Positions 14,620 to 21,437 of a DNA stretch of 34,984 nt are shown here, piece after piece. This DNA is from JBHHZJ01 sp046758005. Its GTDB lineage: Bacteria; Pseudomonadota; Alphaproteobacteria; Kiloniellales; J153. Under the pieces are notes generated by a model. That model did not search any database and was not told the DNA's origin. It saw only the letters and a list, made by a program, of their open reading frames with translations. The DNA is taken from positions 1 to 34,984 of the forward strand of contig JBHHZJ010000027.1 in NCBI GenBank assembly GCA_046758005.1, written 5' to 3'. Made by a program: the position numbers and the translations under genes. Numbering within the stretch: the stretch's first letter is position 1; each line of letters opens with the position of its first letter.

Positions 14620-15400
14620 CCTCCTGCCGGACCGTTTCGCCGACGGCCGGCACGGCGCCATCCTCGAGGGCCTGGAGCGGGCCGGCTGGCGCGTCGTGCA
14701 CGGCCCCGGCCGGCCGCGCGACGAGCGCGACGTGCTCGTCACGTGGACCGTGCACCGCGGCGCCAAGGAGAGCCAGGCGCGCGCCTTCGAGGCCGCCGGC
14801 GGGCGGGTCGTCGTGTGCGAGGAGGCGTACTTCCGCACCGTGAACGGCGAGCGCCACTTCGCCATCGCGCTCTCCGACCACAACGGCGCGGGGCGCTGGC
14901 GCGTCGGCGGGCCCGAGCGCTGGGAGTCCTTCGGCATCGAGCTGAAAGAGTGGCGGCGCGGCGGGCGCCACGTCCTGGTGCGCGAGCAGCGCGGAATCGG
15001 CTCCGCGGCGATGGCCAGCCCGCCGCTGTGGCACGACGACGCGACCGCGCGCCTGAAGCGCCTCACGGACCGGCCGATCGTGTTTCGCGCCCACCCCAAG
15101 AGCCGGCTGTACCCGGACCGGGCCCGCGCCCAACCGCCGCTCGACCGGGCGCTCGAGGACGCCCACGCGGTGGTCACCTGGGCGAGCGGCATCGCGGCGC
15201 AGGCTCTCGTGCGCGGCGTGCCCGTCTTCTACGAGGCGCCGCACATCGTCTGCGCGGGCGCGTGCACGCGCGGCATCGAGCGGATCGAGGCGCCCGCATA
15301 TCCCGACCGCCGCCCGGCGCTGGAGCGCCTGGCCTGGGCGCAGTGGTCGCTCCGCGAGATCGGGCGCGGCGAACCGTTCCGTTTCCTGCTCGGGGGCTAG
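14480..15400 (+). CDS. Capsule-type glycosyltransferase-like protein A
   Basis: The frame encodes up to 306 residues, but the part that looks like a real protein begins near residue 46 (YSLLPDRFADGRHG). No ATG, GTG or TTG lies near that point in frame: candidates are ATG 14480, TTG 14528 and, after losing conserved sequence, GTG 14696. GGAGGAGG at about 14592 points to a start near 14605-14625, perhaps an unusual codon, so the start is uncertain. The 3' half has RPIVFRAHPKSRLYPD and DAHAVVTWASGIAAQALVRGVPVFYEAP, like the C-terminal nucleotide-sugar-binding part of capsule polysaccharide biosynthesis proteins. It is similar in layout to the next gene, so the two are likely paralogs. Confidence 0.65.
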   Translation: MSSCPTSKAWPGRSTSLASRSSTARPAARSTPFRGRPWRRRSPSAYSLLPDRFADGRHGAILEGLERAGWRVVHGPGRPRDERDVLVTWTVHRGAKESQARAFEAAGGRVVVCEEAYFRTVNGERHFAIALSDHNGAGRWRVGGPERWESFGIELKEWRRGGRHVLVREQRGIGSAAMASPPLWHDDATARLKRLTDRPIVFRAHPKSRLYPDRARAQPPLDRALEDAHAVVTWASGIAAQALVRGVPVFYEAPHIVCAGACTRGIERIEAPAYPDRRPALERLAWAQWSLREIGRGEPFRFLLGG

Positions 15401-15403
15401 GCC

Positions 15404-16195
15404 GTGGTCACCTGCTATCCCAGCGCGGGCAAGCGCAAGGCGCGCAAACTCTGCCACGCCTTCGCCGCGGGCTGCGCCGGGCGTGTCGCCGCGGTGGGCG
15501 AACCGCGCCTGCATCCCGGGCCGGCGTTCTTCTACGGCATGACCGGGCACGGCCTGCCGCTGATCGAGCAATGCCGGCGGGAGGAGCGCGACTGGTACTA
15601 CGCCGACAACGCCTACTACTTCGGCCGGGGGACGCATTTCCGCGTCACGCGCAACGCGCTCATGCACGACGGCTCGGGCCGCGCCGGGCCGGCGCGTTTC
15701 GAGCGGTTCGGTCTTGAAATCAAGCCGTGGCGCAGGGACGGCCGGCACGTCGTGCTGGCGACCCAGAGCGAGCTGTTCTACCGCCTGCATCTGGGCGTCG
15801 AGCGCAGGGTGTGGACCGACGTGGCGTGCTCGGACATCCGGCGGCACACCGACCGCACCATCATCGTCTGCGACAAGCCGCCGCCGCCGTGGCCGGGCGG
15901 ACACCCGCATCCCAACTTCGAAACCGCGTTGCGGGATGCCTGGGCCGTCGTCAGCCATTCCTCGAGCGTGATGGTCAAGGCGCTGCTCGAGGGCGTGCCG
16001 GTGTTTTCGCTCGGGCCGTCCATGGCCTCGCGCATGGCGTCGGCGGACGTATCGTCGATCGAGGAGCCCCTCTACCCAAACGAGCGCGAGCCGTGGCTGT
16101 GGAACCTCGCCGCCAACCAGTGGACGCGCGCGGAGATGCGCGACGGGACCTGCTGGCGCGACCTGCGGCGGCAGCGCGAGGCGGACGCCTCCTGA
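15404..16195 (+). CDS. Capsule-type glycosyltransferase-like protein B
   Basis: The product is 263 residues, GTG start 3 bp after the preceding stop. FGLEIKPWRRDGRHVVLA and DAWAVVSHSSSVMVKALLEGVPVFSLGP match equivalent segments of protein A (FGIELKEWRRGGRHVLV and DAHAVVTWAS), so these two are probably diverged tandem duplicates. The second segment is typical of the C-terminal Rossmann half of GT-B transferases. The C-terminus is rich in Trp and Arg. The acceptor and sugar are unknown. Stop and next start lie in a tandem 14-bp duplication. Confidence 0.7.
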   Translation: MVTCYPSAGKRKARKLCHAFAAGCAGRVAAVGEPRLHPGPAFFYGMTGHGLPLIEQCRREERDWYYADNAYYFGRGTHFRVTRNALMHDGSGRAGPARFERFGLEIKPWRRDGRHVVLATQSELFYRLHLGVERRVWTDVACSDIRRHTDRTIIVCDKPPPPWPGGHPHPNFETALRDAWAVVSHSSSVMVKALLEGVPVFSLGPSMASRMASADVSSIEEPLYPNEREPWLWNLAANQWTRAEMRDGTCWRDLRRQREADAS

Positions 16196-16214
16196 CATGG
16201 GCCTCCTGACATGG
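16187..16214 (+). repeat. 14-bp tandem duplication at a gene junction
   Basis: GCCTCCTGACATGG occurs twice in tandem at 16187-16200 and 16201-16214. The unit holds the TGA stop of protein B and the ATG of the next gene. Because 14 is not a multiple of three, only the second ATG (16211) opens the long frame; the first ATG (16197) is in another frame. Confidence 0.9.
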
Positions 16215-17077
16215 GCCTGGGCGACGAGATCATGGTGACCGGCGAGGCCCGGCGGGCGCAAGAGCGCGATCCGCGCCCCGTGGCCGTGCGCGGGCGCGAC
16301 GGGCGGCAGCGCTGGCACCGGCTGTGGGCCGGCAACCCGCGCCTGGCCACGCCGCAACAGGTCGCGGCCGGGCTGCACGTGCAGTGGATCGTGAACGGGC
16401 CCGGCTGCCGCCCGTACGTCGATTACGAGACCATGCGCCGGGAGTTCGAGTCCGTCTTTCCGGGCCGGCCGTTCACGACCAAGGTGCGCGATCCGCGGCT
16501 GCCCTGGCGCTTCACCGACTGGCGCGCGGAGCCCGGCGAGCTGCCGGGCATCGACAAGATCGAGCCGCGCGGCTATCTCGTGGTCGAGCCGCACGTCAAG
16601 GCGGGCGCGAGCCCCAACAAGCAGTGGGGCCGGGAACGCTGGCAGGCGCTCGTCGCGAGCCTGCGCCTGCCCGGGCACCCCTGGGTGCAGCTCGGCCCGC
16701 CGGGGACGCGGCGGCTGGAGGGCGTCGGCCACGTCGTGACCGAGACCTTCGAGGCCGCCTGCACGGCGCTGTCCGGCGCCGCGGCGGCCGTGCTGCCGGA
16801 CGGCGGCCTGCACCACGCCGCGGCGGCGCTCGGCGTGCCGGCGGTGGTGATCTTCGGCGGCTGCGCCTCGCCGGCCAACCTCGGCTACGGGCGCCACGTC
16901 AACCTGTTCGATCCGGCCGGGGAGGCAAGCCCCTGCGGGCAGCGCGTGCCGTGCAGGCACTGCGCGGAGGCCATGAACGCCATCCGGCCGGACATCGTGG
17001 CCTATCACGTGGAACAGATTCTACGCCATGAACGCACCCCCGAGAGCCAAGCAGGTCGCTGGCGTCTGGCTTCCTGA
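16211..17077 (+). CDS. Heptosyltransferase-like (GT9-type) glycosyltransferase
   Basis: The product is 288 residues. It starts MGLGDEIMVTGEARRA, the GDE(I/L) loop that begins GT9 heptosyltransferases, and has the C-terminal pattern GRERWQALVASL, then LPDGGLHHAAAALGVPAVVIFGG and CGQRVPCRHCAEAM, as in ADP-heptose-type LPS transferases. It is shorter than a standard transferase (about 340 residues). ATG 16211 is used since the upstream copy of the ATG is out of frame. It would act on lipopolysaccharide or another glycan in the cytoplasm; acceptor unknown. The end overlaps the FkbM gene by 50 bp. Confidence 0.75.
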   Translation: MGLGDEIMVTGEARRAQERDPRPVAVRGRDGRQRWHRLWAGNPRLATPQQVAAGLHVQWIVNGPGCRPYVDYETMRREFESVFPGRPFTTKVRDPRLPWRFTDWRAEPGELPGIDKIEPRGYLVVEPHVKAGASPNKQWGRERWQALVASLRLPGHPWVQLGPPGTRRLEGVGHVVTETFEAACTALSGAAAAVLPDGGLHHAAAALGVPAVVIFGGCASPANLGYGRHVNLFDPAGEASPCGQRVPCRHCAEAMNAIRPDIVAYHVEQILRHERTPESQAGRWRLAS

Positions 17078-17744
17078 GAGCGAGACGCACTTCGCCGACA
17101 TGATCCTGCACCACAGCAAGGCGGGGATCGTCGACGGCAAGGGCACCTATCAGCTACACAAGCTGCGCGCGGCGCTGCGCCACCAGCCGGCGGAGCGGCG
17201 CCGGGTCTGCCTCGACATCGGCGCGCACGTCGGGCTGTGGGCCATGTGGCTGGTCCGCGAGTTCGCGCGCGTGCACGCCTTCGAGCCGGTGCCCGCGCAC
17301 GCCGACATCTTCGCCTTCAACGTGCCGGCCGAAAACGCGACCCTGCACCGCGTCGCGCTCGGGCAACGGGCGGGCACGGTCAGCATCGAGGTGCCGCTCG
17401 TCCAGACGGGCGGGGCGTTCGTCGCGACCGACCGGCCCAATCCGGGCACGAAATACAATCCTGCCGGCGCGTTCGATACCTGGCACGCGGTGCCGATGGC
17501 CACCCTCGACGGCTTCGCCTTCGAGGACGTGGATTTCATCAAGATCGACGTGGAAGGCTACGAGCGCCCCGTGGTCGAGGGCGGGCGTGAGACCATCGTG
17601 CGCTGGCGGCCCAACGTCGTGGTCGAGCAGAAGGGCAACGAGGCGGCCTACGGCGAGGAACGCGACGCCGCGGTGGCGTACCTGCGCGGCCTGGGAATGA
17701 AACCGCTCGAGGTCATCAGCGGCGACTGGATTATGGGCTGGTGA
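17028..17744 (+). CDS. FkbM family methyltransferase
   Basis: The product is 238 residues. CLDIGAHVGLWAMWLVREFA near 60 is the SAM-binding motif I; AFEPVPAHADIFAFNV follows; VDFIKIDVEGYERPVVEGG near 168 is the FkbM signature. Members methylate hydroxyl groups of sugars or other small molecules. Here it lies among sugar transferases, so O-methylation of a glycan is the most likely role (inference). The start overlaps the preceding gene by 50 bp, so the cassette genes are co-translated. It ends 25 bp before the minus-strand TerB-like gene. Confidence 0.9.
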   Translation: MNAPPRAKQVAGVWLPESETHFADMILHHSKAGIVDGKGTYQLHKLRAALRHQPAERRRVCLDIGAHVGLWAMWLVREFARVHAFEPVPAHADIFAFNVPAENATLHRVALGQRAGTVSIEVPLVQTGGAFVATDRPNPGTKYNPAGAFDTWHAVPMATLDGFAFEDVDFIKIDVEGYERPVVEGGRETIVRWRPNVVVEQKGNEAAYGEERDAAVAYLRGLGMKPLEVISGDWIMGW

Positions 17745-17769
17745 GGTGACGACCGGCGGCGTGCCGCGT

Positions 17770-18210
17770 TCAGGAGCCGAGCCGCCGGTCCGGGTCGAAA
17801 TCCGCGGCCTGGAAGCCGAGTGCGGCGCAGATCCGATCGAACAGAGCCCGCTCCGGCGGGTCGAAGGCTCCGTCGGATAGACTCACCGAGAGCGCGATCC
17901 TGACGACCAGCTCGGCGGCCTCTCTGTCTCCGGTGATCCTTTGCAGCTTGCCGATCAGCACCCGTTCGGCTTCCTCGGTGTTGTCGCGCAGTTCGGCCAG
18001 GAACCCGTTCAGGATCTGAATGGCCTTGTGCGGGTCATAGATGCTGAGCCGTTCCAGGTTCGAGAGAATGTCGTCGATCCGGTAGCGCTCGGACAGCGTG
18101 ACCGTTCCGTCCGCATAGGCCGCCAGGGCGCTCGCCGCCATCGCCGCCTTGAGGAACGTGCGGTTTCGGTACCTCTCGACCCGTTCGCTGAGACCATCCC
18201 AGATGCTCAT
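17770..18210 (-). CDS. TerB-like (tellurite resistance/DUF533-type) protein
   Basis: The product is 146 residues, all-helical. AAMAASALAAYADGTVTLSERYRID near 24-48 and a second AELVVRIALSVSLSDGAFDPPERALF near 107-132 are the paired helix-loop segments with acidic residues typical of TerB domains, which bind metals and have been linked to membrane stress, nucleic-acid metabolism and phage inhibition. ATG 18210 is chosen as the MSIWDGL start common in this family; a longer frame begins upstream. It lies on the opposite strand within the sugar cassette and probably has its own promoter. Host role is inference. Confidence 0.8.
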   Translation of the reverse strand: MSIWDGLSERVERYRNRTFLKAAMAASALAAYADGTVTLSERYRIDDILSNLERLSIYDPHKAIQILNGFLAELRDNTEEAERVLIGKLQRITGDREAAELVVRIALSVSLSDGAFDPPERALFDRICAALGFQAADFDPDRRLGS

Positions 18211-18297
18211 CGCCCCGGACCCGTGTGAGGCTCGCGTCGGCGAAGGCATGATGCCCCGGCCGGGTGCCGTTCGCAATCGAATGATGGACGAGCCCGC

Positions 18298-19020
18298 ATG
18301 TTGAGAGTTTACATCGGCTGGGACCCGCGCGACGCGGCGGCCTACGAGGTGTGCCGGCATTCGCTTCTGGCGCACGCCTCGATCCCGGTCGAGGCCGTCC
18401 CGCTCAGGGACTGGGTGTTGCGCGCCAGGGGCCTCTACTGGCGGCCCTATCACGTGGACGAGCGCGGCCAGATGTGGGACGCGCGCGACGGCAAGCCGTT
18501 CTCGACCGCCTTCAGCTACACCCGCTTCTGCGTGCCGTTGATGGAGGACTACGGCGCGCGGCCGGTCGTGTTCTGCGACGCCGACATGCTGTGGCGCGCC
18601 GATGTCGCCGAGCTGATGGATCTGGCCGGCGAGGCGGCGGTGGCCTGCGTCAAGCACGAGCACCGGCCGGCCGAGCGCGAGAAGATGACCGGCAACATCC
18701 AGACCGTGTACCGGCGCAAGAACTGGTCGAGCCTCATGGTGCTCCGGCCGAGCCGCTGCGTCGGCCTCACGCCCTACGCGGTCAACAACATGCCGCGCGA
18801 CTGGCTGCACGGGTTGTGCTGGATCGACGACGCGGCGATCAAGGGCCTGCCCGAGGCGTGGAACTGGCTCGAGGGCTGGTCCGACCCGGCGCTCGAGCCG
18901 AGGGTCGTGCACTTCACGCGCGGCACCCCGGACATGCCGGGCTATGCGGGCGTGGCCTACGGCGAGGAATGGCGGGCGGCCTTGCGCGAGGCGGCGCCAA
19001 ACGCGATGGCCGCCAGGTAG
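18298..19020 (+). CDS. GT8-like glycosyltransferase
   Basis: The product is 240 residues. LRVYIGWDPRDAAAYEVCRHSLLAHAS is the N-terminal nucleotide-sugar-binding start of GT-A transferases; FCDADMLWRAD near residues 92-101 has the Asp94-x-Asp96 metal/nucleotide-sugar motif; a GRRKNWSSLMVLRPSRC-like segment and the final HFTRGTPDMPGY correspond to GT8-type acceptor-side regions. It probably adds a hexose or related sugar to a glycan. ATG 18298 is divergent from the TerB-like gene; the promoter would lie in the 87 bp between. This is the last sugar gene before the major tail protein gene. Confidence 0.8.
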   Translation: MLRVYIGWDPRDAAAYEVCRHSLLAHASIPVEAVPLRDWVLRARGLYWRPYHVDERGQMWDARDGKPFSTAFSYTRFCVPLMEDYGARPVVFCDADMLWRADVAELMDLAGEAAVACVKHEHRPAEREKMTGNIQTVYRRKNWSSLMVLRPSRCVGLTPYAVNNMPRDWLHGLCWIDDAAIKGLPEAWNWLEGWSDPALEPRVVHFTRGTPDMPGYAGVAYGEEWRAALREAAPNAMAAR

Positions 19021-19076
19021 GCGGCGCGACCCGGGCCAGGTAGGCCCACTCGACATCTGACGAGGAGGACGGAACG

Positions 19077-19493
19077 GTGGCGGCACAGAAAGGCAAACTG
19101 GTTCTCTTGAAGGCCGACCTGGCCGGCGGCTCGCCGCAGGTCTACACGACGGTCGCCGGCCTGCGCACCACGACCTGGACGGTCAACGGCGAGGACGTGG
19201 ACGCGACCACGAAGGACGACAACGGCTGGCAGCAGCGCCTGGCGGGCGCGGGCGTACGCTCGATCAGCGTCTCGGCCACGGGCATCTTCCAGGACTCCAT
19301 CGTCGAAGAGACGGTGCGCCAGTGGGCCTTCGACCAGACCATCAACTGGTACCAGATCACCTTCGAAAATGGCGACCGCCTGGAAGCGCAGTTCCAGATC
19401 TCCAACTACGAGCGCACCGGTGACCACGACGGGGCGGAAACCTACTCGCTCACGCTCGCCTCGCACGGCACGCCCAACTACGTGGCGCTCTAG
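19077..19493 (+). CDS. Phage major tail protein (TP901-1 type)
   Basis: The product is 138 residues, the tail tube subunit. It has GEDVDATTKDDNGWQQRLAGAG with the SISVSATGIFQDS and QISNYERTGDHDGAETYSLTLASHG segments, typical for TP901-1-like major tail proteins of alphaproteobacterial phages and GTAs (RcGTA gp9-like). GTG 19077 has GAGGAGG upstream. It directly precedes the tail assembly chaperone gene by 3 bp. Confidence 0.93.
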   Translation: MAAQKGKLVLLKADLAGGSPQVYTTVAGLRTTTWTVNGEDVDATTKDDNGWQQRLAGAGVRSISVSATGIFQDSIVEETVRQWAFDQTINWYQITFENGDRLEAQFQISNYERTGDHDGAETYSLTLASHGTPNYVAL

Positions 19494-19495
19494 CC

Positions 19496-19879
19496 ATGGC
19501 GAACGCGGCGCGCGGCGAGGTCGCGCTCACACTGGGCGGCCAGACCTACGTGCTGTGCCCGACCTTCGGCGCGGTGTGCGAGATCGAGGACGCGCTTCAG
19601 GCCAACCTGTTCGATCTCGGCCGCAAGCTGGAGCTGGGCGAGATCACGGCGCGCGAGCTGACCGCCTTCGCCCACGCCTGCCTGACCTGCTCCGGCTACG
19701 CGATGGAGCGCGAACGCCTCGGCGAGATGATCGTCGAGGACGGGGCGCACAAGACGATCGCGGCGCTCGTCGAGTTCTGCCGCAACTACGCCTTCGGCGG
19801 ACGCGCGGAAAAAAAAGATCCCACGCCGCGGCCGCAACAACCGTCGGGGACCGCTCCGCCTACGTCCTCGAGTACATGA
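19496..19879 (+). CDS. Tail assembly chaperone, upstream frame (GTA gp10/TAC-like)
   Basis: The zero-frame product is 127 residues. Residues 1-104 have the GEVALTLGGQTYVLCPTFGAVCEIEDAL start and an AALVEFCRNYAFGG end as in GTA tail assembly chaperones of the Phage_TAC_11 type. Its last 21 residues after the A8 run are Pro/Thr/Ser-rich and look non-conserved. A -1 shift at the A8 run joins residues 1-105 to the following gene, giving a 190-residue fusion ending at 20067. TMP-binding chaperone pairs made this way guide tape measure folding; the fusion here is predicted, not shown. Confidence 0.88.
   Translation: MANAARGEVALTLGGQTYVLCPTFGAVCEIEDALQANLFDLGRKLELGEITARELTAFAHACLTCSGYAMERERLGEMIVEDGAHKTIAALVEFCRNYAFGGRAEKKDPTPRPQQPSGTAPPTSSST
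19809..19816 (+). other. Slippery A8 run, candidate -1 frameshift site
   Basis: Eight A residues, with the zero frame read as GAA AAA AAA GAT, give the heptamer A AAA AAA in the classic position for a -1 slip. The -1 frame is open from here through to 20067 and encodes the downstream chaperone partner. GC-rich sequence 3' of the site (GCCGCGGCCGC) might be a pausing structure. Confidence 0.6.
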
Positions 19880-20067
19880 AGGTGGCGCTGGGGCGACTCG
19901 GCTGGGCGCCGGCGGTGTTCTGGGCGGCGACGCCGCACGAGTTCTGGGCCGCCTTCGAGGATTGGGTCGAGGTCAACTGCATCCGCAAGCACGACGGGGC
20001 GCTCACCGAGGACGAGATCGAGCGGCTGGAGGAGATGAAGCGGCGGTTCCCCGACGGATGCAAGTAG
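19876..20067 (+). CDS. Tail assembly chaperone partner (Phage_TAC_6 / TIGR02216-like)
   Basis: The product is 63 residues read alone, the expected length for this family. LGWAPAVFWAATPHEFWAAFEDW is its signature. ATG 19876 overlaps the stop of the upstream frame (ATGA), so it may be made by termination-reinitiation, by the -1 frameshift at 19809-19816, or both. It belongs to the chaperone pair used for tail tube assembly and lies just before the tape measure gene as usual. Confidence 0.85.
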   Translation: MKVALGRLGWAPAVFWAATPHEFWAAFEDWVEVNCIRKHDGALTEDEIERLEEMKRRFPDGCK

Positions 20068-20165
20068 TGTCGGCGATCTACTTCGCAGATGTGCCGCGCA
20101 GTCACGACATGGGCGCATCGCCATTCTTCGTAACCCCCGGCAGGCGAAGGTTCAAACGGTAGCAC

Positions 20166-21341
20166 ATGCCCGAGCTCGAATCGCTTTTCGTTCGGATCGA
20201 CGCGGATCTAAGCCGGTTCAGACGTGAACTCGATGACGCCGAAAGCGCGGCCAAGCGGTCCACCGGCGGCATCGCGCGGTCTTTTTCCAGTCTCTTTTCC
20301 GAACTGGAACGCGATAGCGAAAACTTCACCGCCCGGCTGTCCGGGCTGGGGTTCGATCTGAACGACTTGGTCAACCGTTTCTCTCTCGCTGTGACATTTG
20401 GAACGGCTGCCTCTGCACTGGCAAAACGGCTACCTCTACCGGCAAGGCCGGCGGTCGTCGGACCGGGCGCAGCGGCCGGTTTCTTCTCGCCCCAGATCGT
20501 GGACTTGCTGTCGGGCGAAGGCGAGGAGAGAGCTTCGGGAATAACCATCGCGCTGAAGGACCTGGAGGACGCACAGTCCGATGCGGAGCGGCGCCAGCGG
20601 TCCCTGAATCAAGTGTTCGAGGAAGGGCCTTCGTTGATGCAAGCCATCCAATCGAGTGCCGAGGCCTACGGGGAGGAGCTCACGCGATTGCCGAATGAAC
20701 TGGCTTTGGGAACGGCGGGTCAGCAATCGTTAAACGAGGCCATTCATGAGGGCGCCAAGGATTTGCGGACGGCCCAGGGCGAGGCCAGAAGCCTGAACGA
20801 CTCCGCCCGCGACCTCGGCTTCACCTTCGCCTCGGCGTTCGAGGACGCGGTGGTCGAGGGACGGCGGTTGTCCGACGTGGTGCGGGGGCTGGAGCAGGAC
20901 ATCCTGCGCATCCTGACGCGCAAGCTGGTGACCGAGCCGCTTGCCGGCGCGGTGACCGACGTCATCGGCCGTGGCCGGACTCTGCTCGGCGCGGCCCTGT
21001 TTCACGGCGGCGGCGCGGTCGGCACGACGCCGGTCTCCGGGCGCGTCGTGCCGTCCGAGATCTTTGCGGGCGCTCCCCGGTTCGCCTCGGGCGGGATTGT
21101 CGGCCTGGTCCCGCGCTTGGCGCCCGGGGAAGTCCCGGCGATCCTCCACCGCGGCGAGGTCGTGCGCACGCCGGCCCAGGAGGCGGCCGTGCAGCGCCGG
21201 CGGGACGCGGGCGGCGACGTGGTCTTCCAGCCGGGCGCGATCGTCATCCAGGCGCCCAGCCCGCAGGCCTTCAACGAATCGCGCGGCCAGATCGAGGCGA
21301 TGCTCGCCGACGCCGTGCGCCGGGGACGACGCAACAGATGA
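20166..21341 (+). CDS. Phage tail tape measure protein, mosaic N-terminus
   Basis: The product is 391 residues. The C-terminal part has FHGGGAVGTTPVSGRVVPSEIF, then RFASGGIVGLVPRLAPGEVP and AILHRGEVVRTPAQEAAVQRRRDAGG, the C-terminal signature of GTA-like and lambda-type tape measure proteins. Residues 1-190 are helical, with no repeats, and their codons are visibly less GC-rich than those of the rest. This suggests that a different 5' end was joined by recombination near position 20760. GTA tape measures of this type are about 200 residues, so the extra N-terminus would lengthen the tail. The ribosome binding site (GGCGAAGG) is weak. Confidence 0.85.
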   Translation: MPELESLFVRIDADLSRFRRELDDAESAAKRSTGGIARSFSSLFSELERDSENFTARLSGLGFDLNDLVNRFSLAVTFGTAASALAKRLPLPARPAVVGPGAAAGFFSPQIVDLLSGEGEERASGITIALKDLEDAQSDAERRQRSLNQVFEEGPSLMQAIQSSAEAYGEELTRLPNELALGTAGQQSLNEAIHEGAKDLRTAQGEARSLNDSARDLGFTFASAFEDAVVEGRRLSDVVRGLEQDILRILTRKLVTEPLAGAVTDVIGRGRTLLGAALFHGGGAVGTTPVSGRVVPSEIFAGAPRFASGGIVGLVPRLAPGEVPAILHRGEVVRTPAQEAAVQRRRDAGGDVVFQPGAIVIQAPSPQAFNESRGQIEAMLADAVRRGRRNR

Positions 21342-21347
21342 CGGGGA

Positions 21348-21364
21348 TCAGGGATCGGAATGCG
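21348..21364 (+). repeat. TCAGGGA-type repeat copy, near match to 13129-13146
   Basis: TCAGGGATCGGAATGCG at 21348-21364 is almost the same as TCAGGGATCAGGAAATGCG before the HK97 gp10-like gene. Both follow the stop of the preceding gene within a few bases. Confidence 0.5.
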
Positions 21365-21374
21365 CAGCATCACC

Positions 21375-21437
21375 TGACCCTTGTTCTCTGCCCTCTGTTC
21401 TCTGTCTTCTGACATCTGAAATCTGACCTCTGACCCA
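21375..21437 (+). repeat. Nine tandem TGNNNTC-type heptamers running into a start codon
   Basis: Starting at 21375 the sequence reads in 7-bp steps as TGACCCT, TGTTCTC, TGCCCTC, TGTTCTC, TGTCTTC, TGACATC, TGAAATC, TGACCTC and TGACCCA, whose last base is the A of ATG 21437. The fixed TG and the usual TC are conserved while the middle varies. There is no purine-rich ribosome binding site left between the array and the start codon. Confidence 0.85.

Noticed and set aside
14543..17008. Long open frame on the minus strand (821 codons)
   Set aside because: It lies antisense to four plus-strand genes with recognisable motifs. Its translation is Arg/Ala/Gly/His-rich low-complexity, as expected from a GC-rich shadow frame.
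21375..21437. CRISPR or ribosome-binding array
   Set aside because: Unit is 7 bp without spacers and has no purine-rich core, so it fits neither.
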